Origin: JAGVPT01 sp964642725
GTDB taxonomy: Bacteria; Bacteroidota; Ignavibacteria; UBA10030; UBA8401
DNA: 64,000 nucleotides
NCBI GenBank assembly: GCA_964642725.1
Contig: CAZXQG010000006.1
Coordinates: 1-64,000 of the forward strand
Reading direction: 5' to 3'
A model generated the notes under the pieces. That model ran no database searches, had not been told where the DNA came from, and saw only the letters and a list, made by a program, of their open reading frames with translations. Below are positions 1 to 8,534 of this stretch, piece by piece. Numbering within the stretch: the first letter of the stretch is position 1; each line of letters opens with the position of its first letter. Position numbers and translations under genes: made by a program.

Positions 1-817
1 AGTTATACTCGCATTTATACATATAACCAAATTCACTTAATACCACGGGTACATTATTCTGTGCACCCCAGGTTGTCACTTGATTGAATTTTTGGATGGT
101 CGCATTGATATCGGCCGTCGAGCCGTACGTGCCGGGGCCTACGAGACCAAAGGGATACGGGTCATAGGAATGGTAGTATCCGATAATAAAACTGTCGGCC
201 GGAACGGCTGCGGCAACAAGCTCATCCGAATTTGAATAGTTGTTCCCTGAAAACAATACGATTCGGGTCGGGTTGGTTTTCCGGATTGTTTGAATTGTTC
301 TGGCATTCAGATCGTTCACGTTGGCAAGCGACAACGGGTACGGTTCGTTGATCACTTCAAAAAATAAGCTATCCGACTTGTTCTTAAACCGCGTGGCTAT
401 TTGACTCCATATGCTGTCAAACCTTGCAATGTTGCCAGGTGTATACGAGCCTTTGATCCAGCTTTCATGCATCGCATTGAGGATAATGATGAGGTGGCGG
501 CTTAGCCCCCAATCGACAACTTGTTCTACGCGATTAAGCCATGCCGGATTGATCGTGTAGGGAGATGCGGTTGCAGTGTGCGCATCCCACGTAACAGGCA
601 AACGCACGCTGTTAAAGCCTGCATTTTTGTAGTCATCAAAATTGGCTGCAACAACAGGGGGGTTTCCCCACTCTCCTTCGTCGGGCGGTTCAAGTGTGTT
701 GCCCATGTTAATTCCCCTGCCCATTGCTTTCATCGCATCGCTCGAGGAGAGCTGAGCCTGCATACCGATTGTAACGCAAAACAGCATCAGTACTGTCACA
801 GTAAAAATCTTATTCAT
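1..817 (-). CDS. GH5 family endoglucanase (cellulase), C-terminus cut by window edge
   Basis: Reading the minus strand from ATG at 817 gives 272 uninterrupted codons that run off the window. Residues 1-22 form a signal peptide ending near QAQ, so the enzyme is exported. The sequence then follows a glycoside hydrolase family 5 barrel: GRGINMGNTLE near residue 34, NSVRLPVTW near 69, then FFEVINEP with the proton donor Glu158, HSYDP near 216, and SEFG with the nucleophile Glu262. Both catalytic glutamates are therefore present. GH5 members of this type hydrolyse beta-1,4-glucans such as cellulose. A Shine-Dalgarno-like AGAGGA lies about 6 nt before the start. Only the last part of the barrel and any C-terminal module (for example a sorting domain) are missing. 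It is divergent from the kinase gene that begins at 1946. Confidence 0.93.
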   Translation of the reverse strand, partial: MNKIFTVTVLMLFCVTIGMQAQLSSSDAMKAMGRGINMGNTLEPPDEGEWGNPPVVAANFDDYKNAGFNSVRLPVTWDAHTATASPYTINPAWLNRVEQVVDWGLSRHLIIILNAMHESWIKGSYTPGNIARFDSIWSQIATRFKNKSDSLFFEVINEPYPLSLANVNDLNARTIQTIRKTNPTRIVLFSGNNYSNSDELVAAAVPADSFIIGYYHSYDPYPFGLVGPGTYGSTADINATIQKFNQVTTWGAQNNVPVVLSEFGYMYKCEYN

Positions 818-1945
818 GCAGATCCTCTCGACTATTTATTAAAAATTAGCGTACACTCTTTGGAATCCTCTTGCGCCATGCTAACGTATCACTCATTGTG
901 AGACGGGTTTGCTGTCGATTCGGGTTGTTCGAAGAGAATATTTTGCGTTTGAAGAGATGCGTTTTATTAGCAGCTTCCCGGATCGGAAAAATGGAATTAC
1001 CCTATTCGCCTCTCAAAGATCAAAATTGCTAAATTCAACGTAAAAATATTTACATCCGAAAGCAACCGCCTTCTTAGGGAGCCAGCACATAATATAGAGT
1101 GGCTGAATGGACTTCGGCGCTTGTTTTACACCTCATTTTGCTATACTGAAACTCATAGTTGAAGAGGTCGGAAAAATTACTGTCAAAATAAGTAAGTCTC
1201 AAAAAGGTGGTCCAAATGCATTTGCAGCCCCAAAGCCGACATCCTTCGAAAGAGATTTTTCGCAGCCAAAGTTGTCGAGTATTCCCGCGCGAAACGCCGA
1301 TTCAGGAAGAGAAGGCTGGTGAGGCAAAGGTAAAAACATTTGCCGATTCGACCGAATTGTTACAAGTCCAGAACTTTTAATAATACATCCGTATAGGTAT
1401 TGCGCGCCGCATTGCTTTCTTAAGTGTCAATCTTAATTGCAAGTTCCCTTTAAAATAGATTTCACGAAAAGATGGATCAATTCTTTTTCCATTTACCACG
1501 CGGGCGAATTCAATCCAAATTCTTCGCATTTCTAATAAGATTGGCCTTAAATTCTGCTTGGAAAGCCTGTTTTGGGGGCACAATTATTGTGGAATTCCCC
1601 TTTTCGATAAGTTTTCCCTCTATCGGATAGGCGTGTTCGTCAAGGCTGATTGGGTAGGTGAGGAGAATAAGATCTAAAACCTCCTGGATTGCTTTGATGA
1701 AGGAGGTTTTAGTGTTTAGGGGAGTGAAGAACATGACCCTGCGTGCGACAAACCAGTGCATGTAAAAAGATTGCCGATGATTTTGCCGATATACATATAG
1801 GTGGACTGTAGGAAACTTGTAGTTGTTTTCTGAAGAACTGCAGCGACAATCCGCTGTTATCCCGGCTCTATGGCGTACGATATTCTCAGCGAAGAATGTT
1901 TTATTGCAACAAGATCAATGAAATGAATCTATAAGGAGAAATCCT
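818..1945. other. Intergenic region between divergent genes, no convincing gene
   Basis: About 1.1 kb separates the cellulase from the kinase. Two overlapping minus-strand reading frames (1761-1510 and 1583-1377) could be joined by one frameshift into a protein of about 120 residues, but neither has a ribosome binding site or a recognisable motif. The plus-strand frame at 1107-1322 also looks random. The region must hold the promoters of both flanking genes; I could not pick a clear one. Confidence 0.5.
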
Positions 1946-4900
1946 TTGAAAGACGATGGCCCGAATCTCTATATTTCAGTTGAATCACTACGAAATCGGA
2001 TAACGAGCCGATTCATACCTCTTTTCTTTCCTGTACTTCTGATTAGTTTGTTCTTATCTCTTTCGCGAATTTCAACCTTGGGACTTCGCCCATTGATGAT
2101 CTTGCACATCTTCCTCGTTGGCGCGGTAATAATCCTTTACATCGCAAGAAAACGAATTCGATCGCACACATCAGCATTTGTCGTTTTAGGGTTTCTTTCC
2201 TTACTTCTTATATTCGGTGTTGCTACATTAGGACTTCTTTCTGCGACGTTCATTCTCGGACCGCTGATTTCTTTGTACTTGATGCTTCTTGGTCATCGAA
2301 AATCCGCGTATGTAAGCATAGTCGCCGTTCTTCTGTATCTGTCAATAATGGCAATCCTCTTCCTGTCAGGAGTTTTCGAGTCTGCCGTATCTCCAATACT
2401 ATACGTGAATTCACGCATTTCATGGATTCTCATGATCGTCGTTGTCGCTGGGACCTCAATAGGGTTCGTCGCATCGCTTGAACTGGTTCCCGGCGCTTTA
2501 CCGGGAAGCGAGGAACGGTTCCATCTCGCATTCGAAAACGCGAATGTCGGCATGTGCCTTACCAGTCTTGACGGCCGTTTTTTAAGAGTGAATAATGCCT
2601 TGTGCGAGATACTGGGCTACGCTCGCGAAGAACTAGAGCGGATGAGTGTCTCAGAAGTAACGCATGAGGATGACAGGGAATTGACCTTACACTCCATCCA
2701 ACAACAACAAGGCGCTGGAAAGGGAAAAGTCAATTTCGAAAAAAGATATATTCACAAACAGGGCAGTGTTGTATGGACCAGTATTTCCAGTTCCCTCATC
2801 CGTGATTCACAAAATCATCCTCAATACTTTATTACTCATGTTCAAAATATTACAGAGCGCAAGCGCGGGGAAGCAAATCTGAAGCAAGCGCTCGAATGGC
2901 AAGAAGCCGTCTTTGAAGGCTCGCACGATTCCGTTTTCATTTCAGACCAAAACTCCCGATTTGTTGCGGTGAATAGCGCTGCGTGTGAGCTCACAGGCTA
3001 CTCGAAAGAGAAACTGCTGACAATGAGAATTCCCGAACTCCACGATCAGCCGGATTTGGCCGCGTACAAAAAATACAACCAGAAAATATTCGAGGGACAG
3101 GAAATTGTGAGCGAGGCAAAAATTCTTCGGTGCGACGGTTCAAAAGTAGACGTAGAGTTCAACAACAAAAGAGTGTCGATTGCGGGAATACTCTATATGC
3201 ACACGACCGCGCGCGATATCACGGAGCGCAGAAAAGCAGAAGCGGCCCTGGTTGAGAGTGAAACGAAATTCAGGAGTGTGTTCGAAAACATACACGACGT
3301 ATACTTCGAAACGGCGCTCGACGGAAGGATATTGGAGATCAGCCCTTCGATCGGGTTCCTTTCGAAAGGACAATATACCAGAGACGACGTCCTGGGGAAG
3401 TCATTTCTCGATTTTTATCATGACCCGGCCGTACGGTCAACTTTTGTTAAAACCCTGAGAGAGCATAAACAAGTCTCGGATTTTGAAATCATTCTTAAAA
3501 ACCGGGACGGTTCACTTGTTGAGTGTTCCATCTCCGCAAAGCTGCAATCCGGTGCATTTGGAACCTCTGAAATAATTTCCGGAACGATACGCGATATCTC
3601 TGAGCGCAAGCGGGCGGAAGAAGCATTGCGCGAAAGCGAGAACCGTTTCCGGCAGCTCGGCGATGCAACGCTGGAAGGGATAGTCATCTCGGAGAATGGG
3701 ATTGTCGTCGATGGCAACACGCGGATAGCAGCGATGCTGGGTTACGAATTGGCAGAAATGATCGGGAAGCCGGTCATAACTTTCATTGCCCCCGGTTCCC
3801 AGGACCTGGTGCTCAGAAGTATGGGCGAAAATGTCGAAGAAAAGTTTGAACACTGCTTTTTGCGAAAAGACGGCTCTACTATACCGGTAGAATCACACGG
3901 ACGCATGATAACGTGGAATGGAAAGGCCATGCGGGTCACTGTAATTCTCGATATCTCCGAACGAAAAAAAACCGAGGAGTCCCTGCGGGTCAGCGAAGAA
4001 CGATTTCGATCGATCTACGAAAATTCAACGATTGGCCTTTATCGAACTGCTCCCGATGGAACAATTATTCTCGCCAATCCCACTCTTGTCAAGAAACTGG
4101 GCTACTCAACGTTTGACGAACTTGCGGCGAGGAATCTTGAAAAGGAGGGATTCAATCCTTCTTACGAGCGGAAGTTCTTCATCGACGAAATCGAAACCCG
4201 TGGAGAAGTGAATGGATTAGAATCGGCGTGGACTTGTCAGGACGGATCTCTTATTTACGTGAGAGAAAGCGCACGGGCTGTTCGCGATTCTAACGGCAAA
4301 ACGCTCTATTATGACGGTACTGTCGAAGATGTCACCGAACAAAAGCAGGCGGAAACGGCGCTCCGGGCAAGTGAATCTCAGTTCCGTGAGTTGTGGGGAG
4401 CCACGGTTGAGGGTATTGCCATCCACGACAATGGAATAATTCTCGAAGTGAACGATGCCATGTGTCGAATGTTCCGGGTCGGACGGGACCAGGCTGTCGG
4501 CAAATCGTTGTTTGATTTTGCGCCAAACGAAGCGCGCGGCACTCTTCGTGAATATCTTGCCTCGGACGAAGAGAGATGTATTGAGATTCCGGCTTTGCGG
4601 TTAGACGCTACAAAACTTGTGCTTGAGGTGTTCTCGAAGCAGATCCTGTACCGCGGCAACAACGTCCGGATGGCTGCCGTCCGTGATATCAGCGAACGAA
4701 AGCTTGCGGAGGATGCACTCCGCGAGAGTGAAGAGCGGTACCAGCGCATCACGAAGGCCATTACCGACTACATCTACACCGTTCGAGTAGTAGATAGGCG
4801 GGTTGCAAAAACAACGCATGGTCCGGGCTGTCTGAGCATCACCGGTTACAATCCGGATGAATTTGCAAAGGACCCTTTTTTGTGGCTTAGCATGGTCGTG

Positions 4901-7747
4901 GCTGGCGACCGTCCGATCGTGGAAGAACAGGCGCGGCGGGTTCTCACCGGCGAAGCACCGCTGCCGGTCGAGCATCGTATCATCCACAAAAACGGTGCCG
5001 TTCGATGGGTGAGAAATACCTTCGTTCTTCATCACGATCAGAACGGCGCTCTTACGTCGTACGACGGCTTGATTCAGGACATTTCAGAACGGAAGCGTGC
5101 AGAGGAGGCCCTCCACGAAAGCGAAAGCAAATACCGCGAATTGGTGGAAGGTTCCCCCGATGCTATTGCGATCTATGTCGAAGGGAAAATTGTCTTTGTT
5201 AACAGCGCCGGCGTGGAGTTGATTGGAGCTTCGAGCAAGGAGGATTTGCTTGGAAGGCCGGTTATTGATCTGGTCCACCCCGAGTACAGAGAAATTGTCA
5301 CAGCGAGAATGAAAGAGGCGCGTTCAACCGGCAAGCCGCTTTCGCTTCTGGAAGAAAAATTCGTGCGGTTTGATGGTTCGCCGGTAGATGTCGAAGTCAA
5401 AGCATTGCCTGTGACGTTTGGAAACAGAGCAGGTGTTCAAATCATCGTTCGAGACATCACCGAAAAGAAAAAAGCACAGCAAGCCTTGCGGGAAAGCCAG
5501 CTCCGGTATCGGGCAACCGTCGAACAAAGCAATGAAGGCATTACCATCGCCGACCTTGATGGGCGCTATACTATGGTAAATCCGGCATTTTGCAGAATGA
5601 CGGGATACAGTGATGAAGAGCTGCTGACGATGAAGGTGAGCGATTTAATGACGAAACAAACTTCTCTGAAGTTATTTACACGGGTCGCCACAGAGCATGA
5701 GGCCGGATATCGCGAACTAGAACTAAGGCGGAAAGACGGAACGACATTTATCGCTCTTATCACCGGATCACCGTTGGAGATCGGCAACAATCGCTTCGTG
5801 CAAGGTATTGTTCAGGATATCACCGAGCGCAAGCGGGCGGAAGAGGCGCTGCGGGAAAGTGAGGAGCGATTTCACCGGATGTTCGAAATGCATGCCGCGG
5901 TAATGCTCCTTATTGAGCCCGTCTCCGGGCGGATCAATGACGCCAATCCGGCAGCTGAGAAGTTTTACGGGTATTCAGGCGAACAACTTCGCGGCATGTT
6001 GATACAAGACATCAATATCATGTCGCCCGGGGAAATGGCCGCAGAACGCATGCGGGCAGTCGGGAACGAGAAGAAGTCTTTCAACTTTTCACACCGCCTC
6101 GCAAACGGTGATGTGCGCTTTGTTGAAGTACATTCCTCGCCAATCACGTTAGAAGGGAATCTGAATCTTTTTTCTATCATTCATGATATCACGGAACGGA
6201 AGGAAGCTGAGGATCAACTCCGTAAACTTTCCCTTGCAGTTGAACAAAGCCCCGCTTCAATTGTCATCACGGACACGCAGGGCAAAATCGAATATGTCAA
6301 CCCCAAGTTCACGCGGGTTACCGGATATACAATGGAAGAAGTCCGCGGGAAAAAACCCAGCATTTTGAAATCGGGCGAAACTTCACAGGAAGAATATAGG
6401 AAGTTGTGGGAGACGATCACATCGGGCAAAGAATGGCGCGGTGAATTTCACAACAGGAAGAAGAACGGTGAACTCTTTTGGGAAATAGCCTCGATTTCAC
6501 CCGTTAAGGACAAAGATAATGTCGTGACGAACTTCCTTGCGGTAAAAGAAGATATCACAGATCGCAAACGTGCGGAAGAAGCTTTGCGCCATGCGCAGAA
6601 GCTCGAAAGCATCGGAACCCTTGCAGGAGGTATTGCACACGACTTCAACAATCTCCTCAACGCTATCATGGGGCAATCGTCTTTAGCTCTCGGCAGACTG
6701 CCGAAGGAAAGTCCGGCCGGAAACAACATCGCGAAAAGCCTCAAAGCCGCCGAACGGGCGGCAGACCTCACCCGGCAGCTCCTTGCGTATTCCGGCAAGG
6801 GAAAATTTCTCTCGGATAGGTTCGACCTCAATCGTTTAGTGGAAGAAAATGCACAGCTGCTGGAACTCTCCGTGCCAAAGAACACTCAATTACGGTATCA
6901 GCTGGATTCATCGGTTCTTTGCATCTATGGAGATATCGGACAAATCCAGCAGGTCGTTATGAACCTTATTATCAACGCCGGCGAGTCCTTTGGGCAACAT
7001 CCGGGATACATCACCGTTCACACGCGCCGGATTGATATTACTCAAAATGACGGAGAGTACTGGAACTATACCAACAATCCTCTTCCGCCCGGTGCGTATG
7101 CCTCGCTGCAAGTGAGCGACACCGGTCAGGGGATAAAGCCGGAATTGCTGGCTCGGATCTTCGATCCATTCTTTACCACCAAATTCACCGGCCGCGGGCT
7201 TGGGCTTGCTGCCGTGCTGGGTATTATTCGGGGACACCATGGTGGAATCCGCATTCAGAGTGAAGCGGGAAAAGGAACGGATTTTGAAGTTGTCTTCCCG
7301 TTGGCAGACGCTTCCAAGATGATCGGCGCCCAAGAAACAAAAGAACCGCCGGCCATCAATGGAGAGGGAAGAACGATTCTTGTTATCGACGACGAACCGT
7401 CCATTCTGGAGTTATTGACGGATGTTTTTTCGGAAGCAAATTTCAAAGTAATCGAAGCAATAAATCCGATGGAAGGGATTGAACTCTACCGCCGGCATCG
7501 GCACACCATAGCGATGGTCATTCTGGATTACTCGATGCCTGGTATGGATGGCAAAGCCGCGTTCGAAGCACTGGTACATATCGATAAAGATGTCATCGTT
7601 GCGCTTTGTTCCGGCTACACGGAAGAGGAAATTAAGTCGGCATTCGGAAATATCCGCCCGCATGCATTTATTCAGAAGCCGTACAAACCGAGTGTGCTTC
7701 TGGCGGAGGTTTCGAGCATTCTCGCGCAGGGAAAATCTGGGAGGTAA
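1946..7747 (+). CDS. Giant membrane hybrid histidine kinase with eleven PAS domains
   Basis: A 1933-residue sensor kinase. The start is TTG at 1946, chosen because AAGGAGAA lies 7 nt upstream and the paralogue at 21282 also starts with TTG. Residues about 20-180 hold six hydrophobic segments. Eleven PAS domains follow (about 190-1540), each closing with a D[IV][ST]ERK-type motif and linked by RAEEALRESEERF-like coils. The kinase core has the H-box GGIAHDFNN with His1565, the N-box NLIINAGE, the G1 box DTGQG and G2 box GRGLGL. A C-terminal receiver has Asp1861 in LDYSMPGM and the KPY lysine. It should autophosphorylate His1565 and pass phosphate to its own Asp1861; the signal and final output are unknown. 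There is no HPt, so relay beyond the receiver needs another protein, perhaps those encoded at 8153-15652. Multiple PAS domains suggest integration of several small-molecule or redox cues. Confidence 0.95.
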   Translation: MKDDGPNLYISVESLRNRITSRFIPLFFPVLLISLFLSLSRISTLGLRPLMILHIFLVGAVIILYIARKRIRSHTSAFVVLGFLSLLLIFGVATLGLLSATFILGPLISLYLMLLGHRKSAYVSIVAVLLYLSIMAILFLSGVFESAVSPILYVNSRISWILMIVVVAGTSIGFVASLELVPGALPGSEERFHLAFENANVGMCLTSLDGRFLRVNNALCEILGYAREELERMSVSEVTHEDDRELTLHSIQQQQGAGKGKVNFEKRYIHKQGSVVWTSISSSLIRDSQNHPQYFITHVQNITERKRGEANLKQALEWQEAVFEGSHDSVFISDQNSRFVAVNSAACELTGYSKEKLLTMRIPELHDQPDLAAYKKYNQKIFEGQEIVSEAKILRCDGSKVDVEFNNKRVSIAGILYMHTTARDITERRKAEAALVESETKFRSVFENIHDVYFETALDGRILEISPSIGFLSKGQYTRDDVLGKSFLDFYHDPAVRSTFVKTLREHKQVSDFEIILKNRDGSLVECSISAKLQSGAFGTSEIISGTIRDISERKRAEEALRESENRFRQLGDATLEGIVISENGIVVDGNTRIAAMLGYELAEMIGKPVITFIAPGSQDLVLRSMGENVEEKFEHCFLRKDGSTIPVESHGRMITWNGKAMRVTVILDISERKKTEESLRVSEERFRSIYENSTIGLYRTAPDGTIILANPTLVKKLGYSTFDELAARNLEKEGFNPSYERKFFIDEIETRGEVNGLESAWTCQDGSLIYVRESARAVRDSNGKTLYYDGTVEDVTEQKQAETALRASESQFRELWGATVEGIAIHDNGIILEVNDAMCRMFRVGRDQAVGKSLFDFAPNEARGTLREYLASDEERCIEIPALRLDATKLVLEVFSKQILYRGNNVRMAAVRDISERKLAEDALRESEERYQRITKAITDYIYTVRVVDRRVAKTTHGPGCLSITGYNPDEFAKDPFLWLSMVVAGDRPIVEEQARRVLTGEAPLPVEHRIIHKNGAVRWVRNTFVLHHDQNGALTSYDGLIQDISERKRAEEALHESESKYRELVEGSPDAIAIYVEGKIVFVNSAGVELIGASSKEDLLGRPVIDLVHPEYREIVTARMKEARSTGKPLSLLEEKFVRFDGSPVDVEVKALPVTFGNRAGVQIIVRDITEKKKAQQALRESQLRYRATVEQSNEGITIADLDGRYTMVNPAFCRMTGYSDEELLTMKVSDLMTKQTSLKLFTRVATEHEAGYRELELRRKDGTTFIALITGSPLEIGNNRFVQGIVQDITERKRAEEALRESEERFHRMFEMHAAVMLLIEPVSGRINDANPAAEKFYGYSGEQLRGMLIQDINIMSPGEMAAERMRAVGNEKKSFNFSHRLANGDVRFVEVHSSPITLEGNLNLFSIIHDITERKEAEDQLRKLSLAVEQSPASIVITDTQGKIEYVNPKFTRVTGYTMEEVRGKKPSILKSGETSQEEYRKLWETITSGKEWRGEFHNRKKNGELFWEIASISPVKDKDNVVTNFLAVKEDITDRKRAEEALRHAQKLESIGTLAGGIAHDFNNLLNAIMGQSSLALGRLPKESPAGNNIAKSLKAAERAADLTRQLLAYSGKGKFLSDRFDLNRLVEENAQLLELSVPKNTQLRYQLDSSVLCIYGDIGQIQQVVMNLIINAGESFGQHPGYITVHTRRIDITQNDGEYWNYTNNPLPPGAYASLQVSDTGQGIKPELLARIFDPFFTTKFTGRGLGLAAVLGIIRGHHGGIRIQSEAGKGTDFEVVFPLADASKMIGAQETKEPPAINGEGRTILVIDDEPSILELLTDVFSEANFKVIEAINPMEGIELYRRHRHTIAMVILDYSMPGMDGKAAFEALVHIDKDVIVALCSGYTEEEIKSAFGNIRPHAFIQKPYKPSVLLAEVSSILAQGKSGR

Positions 7748-7957
7748 GCACACTCATCGCTGGAGATGTATATCGATGCGTGAAATATTTTCCAAAAGTA
7801 AATGAGGATCACCGGGATGATTTCAACAAAGGAGATGCAATTCTTTTTGCGGATGTCAACGTTGTAAAGAAGTTAATCGTAACAATACACTTTGCACCCT
7901 TTCTTCGTGTCGACACGATCAACAATATTAGAACCTATCTCAAAAACATGTCACTTG

Positions 7958-8104
7958 ATCCTTCTCCCGAAGGAATGGCTTTGCCAGATGCGCTCTCCCG
8001 CTCTTCGAGCGGGATCGCTTACTTCCCGAAGGGATCCCCTCGGGACAGGATGAACGGGCCATTTGTTCACCCTGAGCAATCCCATTCCGCAGAAGCGGAA
8101 TGGG
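7958..8104. repeat. Cluster of palindromes between convergent genes (REP-like)
   Basis: Several perfect hairpins sit between two convergent genes: CCTTC/GAAGG at 7960, CCCGCTC-TTC-GAGCGGG at 7997-8013, and CCCATTCCGC-AGAA-GCGGAATGGG at 8081-8104. The stretch begins with ATCCTTCT (7958) and includes CAGGATGAACG (8046-8056), the same two words that bound the repeat at 21465-21529. It probably belongs to an interspersed palindromic family and may also stop transcription from both sides. A 118-codon frame starting with GTG at 7780 runs through these palindromes and is not credible as a gene. Confidence 0.7.
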
Positions 8105-8152
8105 AGCGTCGAAGGGCTAACGCAAGCCACTTTTGAGATGGCTTCTAATGTC

Positions 8153-8524
8153 CTAAGTTCCTGAAAGGCATTCTCGAACAGCTGCCAGGAAAGGTTCTTT
8201 GTCAAAAGGCTTTTGGAATGTATAATCCGCACCGAAGTGCTGAGCCATCCGCAGGTAATCTTGCGGGTCTATTCTTCCACCCCCCGAAATGGCAATAATC
8301 GGGATAGTTTTGTTTTTATCGCGAATCGCGATTATTGTTTCGACTCCTTCTTTTTCGGGCATAACGATATCAGTGACAATCAGATCAAACGATTTTGATT
8401 CGAGAATCTTCAATCCATTATTGCCGTCTTCCGCTCCTTCAGCCTCATAGCCGGCTTCCGAGAGAAGCTGCACCGTCATTCCATTCATAATTTCATCGTC
8501 ATCGATAACGAGTATTCTTGCCAT
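8153..8524 (-). CDS. Single-domain response regulator
   Basis: A 123-residue stand-alone receiver domain with the acidic pair in IDDDE (residues 8-10), phospho-acceptor Asp52 in TDIVMPEKEG, a switch Ser in AISGGG, and the conserved Lys in FQKPF. No output domain follows, so like CheY or Spo0F it must act by protein contact or as a phosphate shuttle. I start at the ATG at 8524 (MARILVIDDD) rather than an in-frame codon further upstream because the receiver fold begins here and the upstream kinase stop lies at 8535-8537, leaving a 10-nt gap. It is the second gene of an operon with that hybrid kinase, its obvious candidate partner. Confidence 0.93.
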   Translation of the reverse strand: MARILVIDDDEIMNGMTVQLLSEAGYEAEGAEDGNNGLKILESKSFDLIVTDIVMPEKEGVETIIAIRDKNKTIPIIAISGGGRIDPQDYLRMAQHFGADYTFQKPFDKEPFLAAVRECLSGT

Positions 8525-8534
8525 GGGGGAACCC

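Noticed and set aside
1377..1761. Two overlapping minus-strand frames that could be one frameshifted gene
   Set aside because: No family match, no ribosome binding site, and the join would need an unsupported frameshift.
7780..8136. 118-codon plus-strand frame after the first giant kinase
   Set aside because: It reads through a series of perfect palindromes and lacks a ribosome binding site or protein-like pattern.
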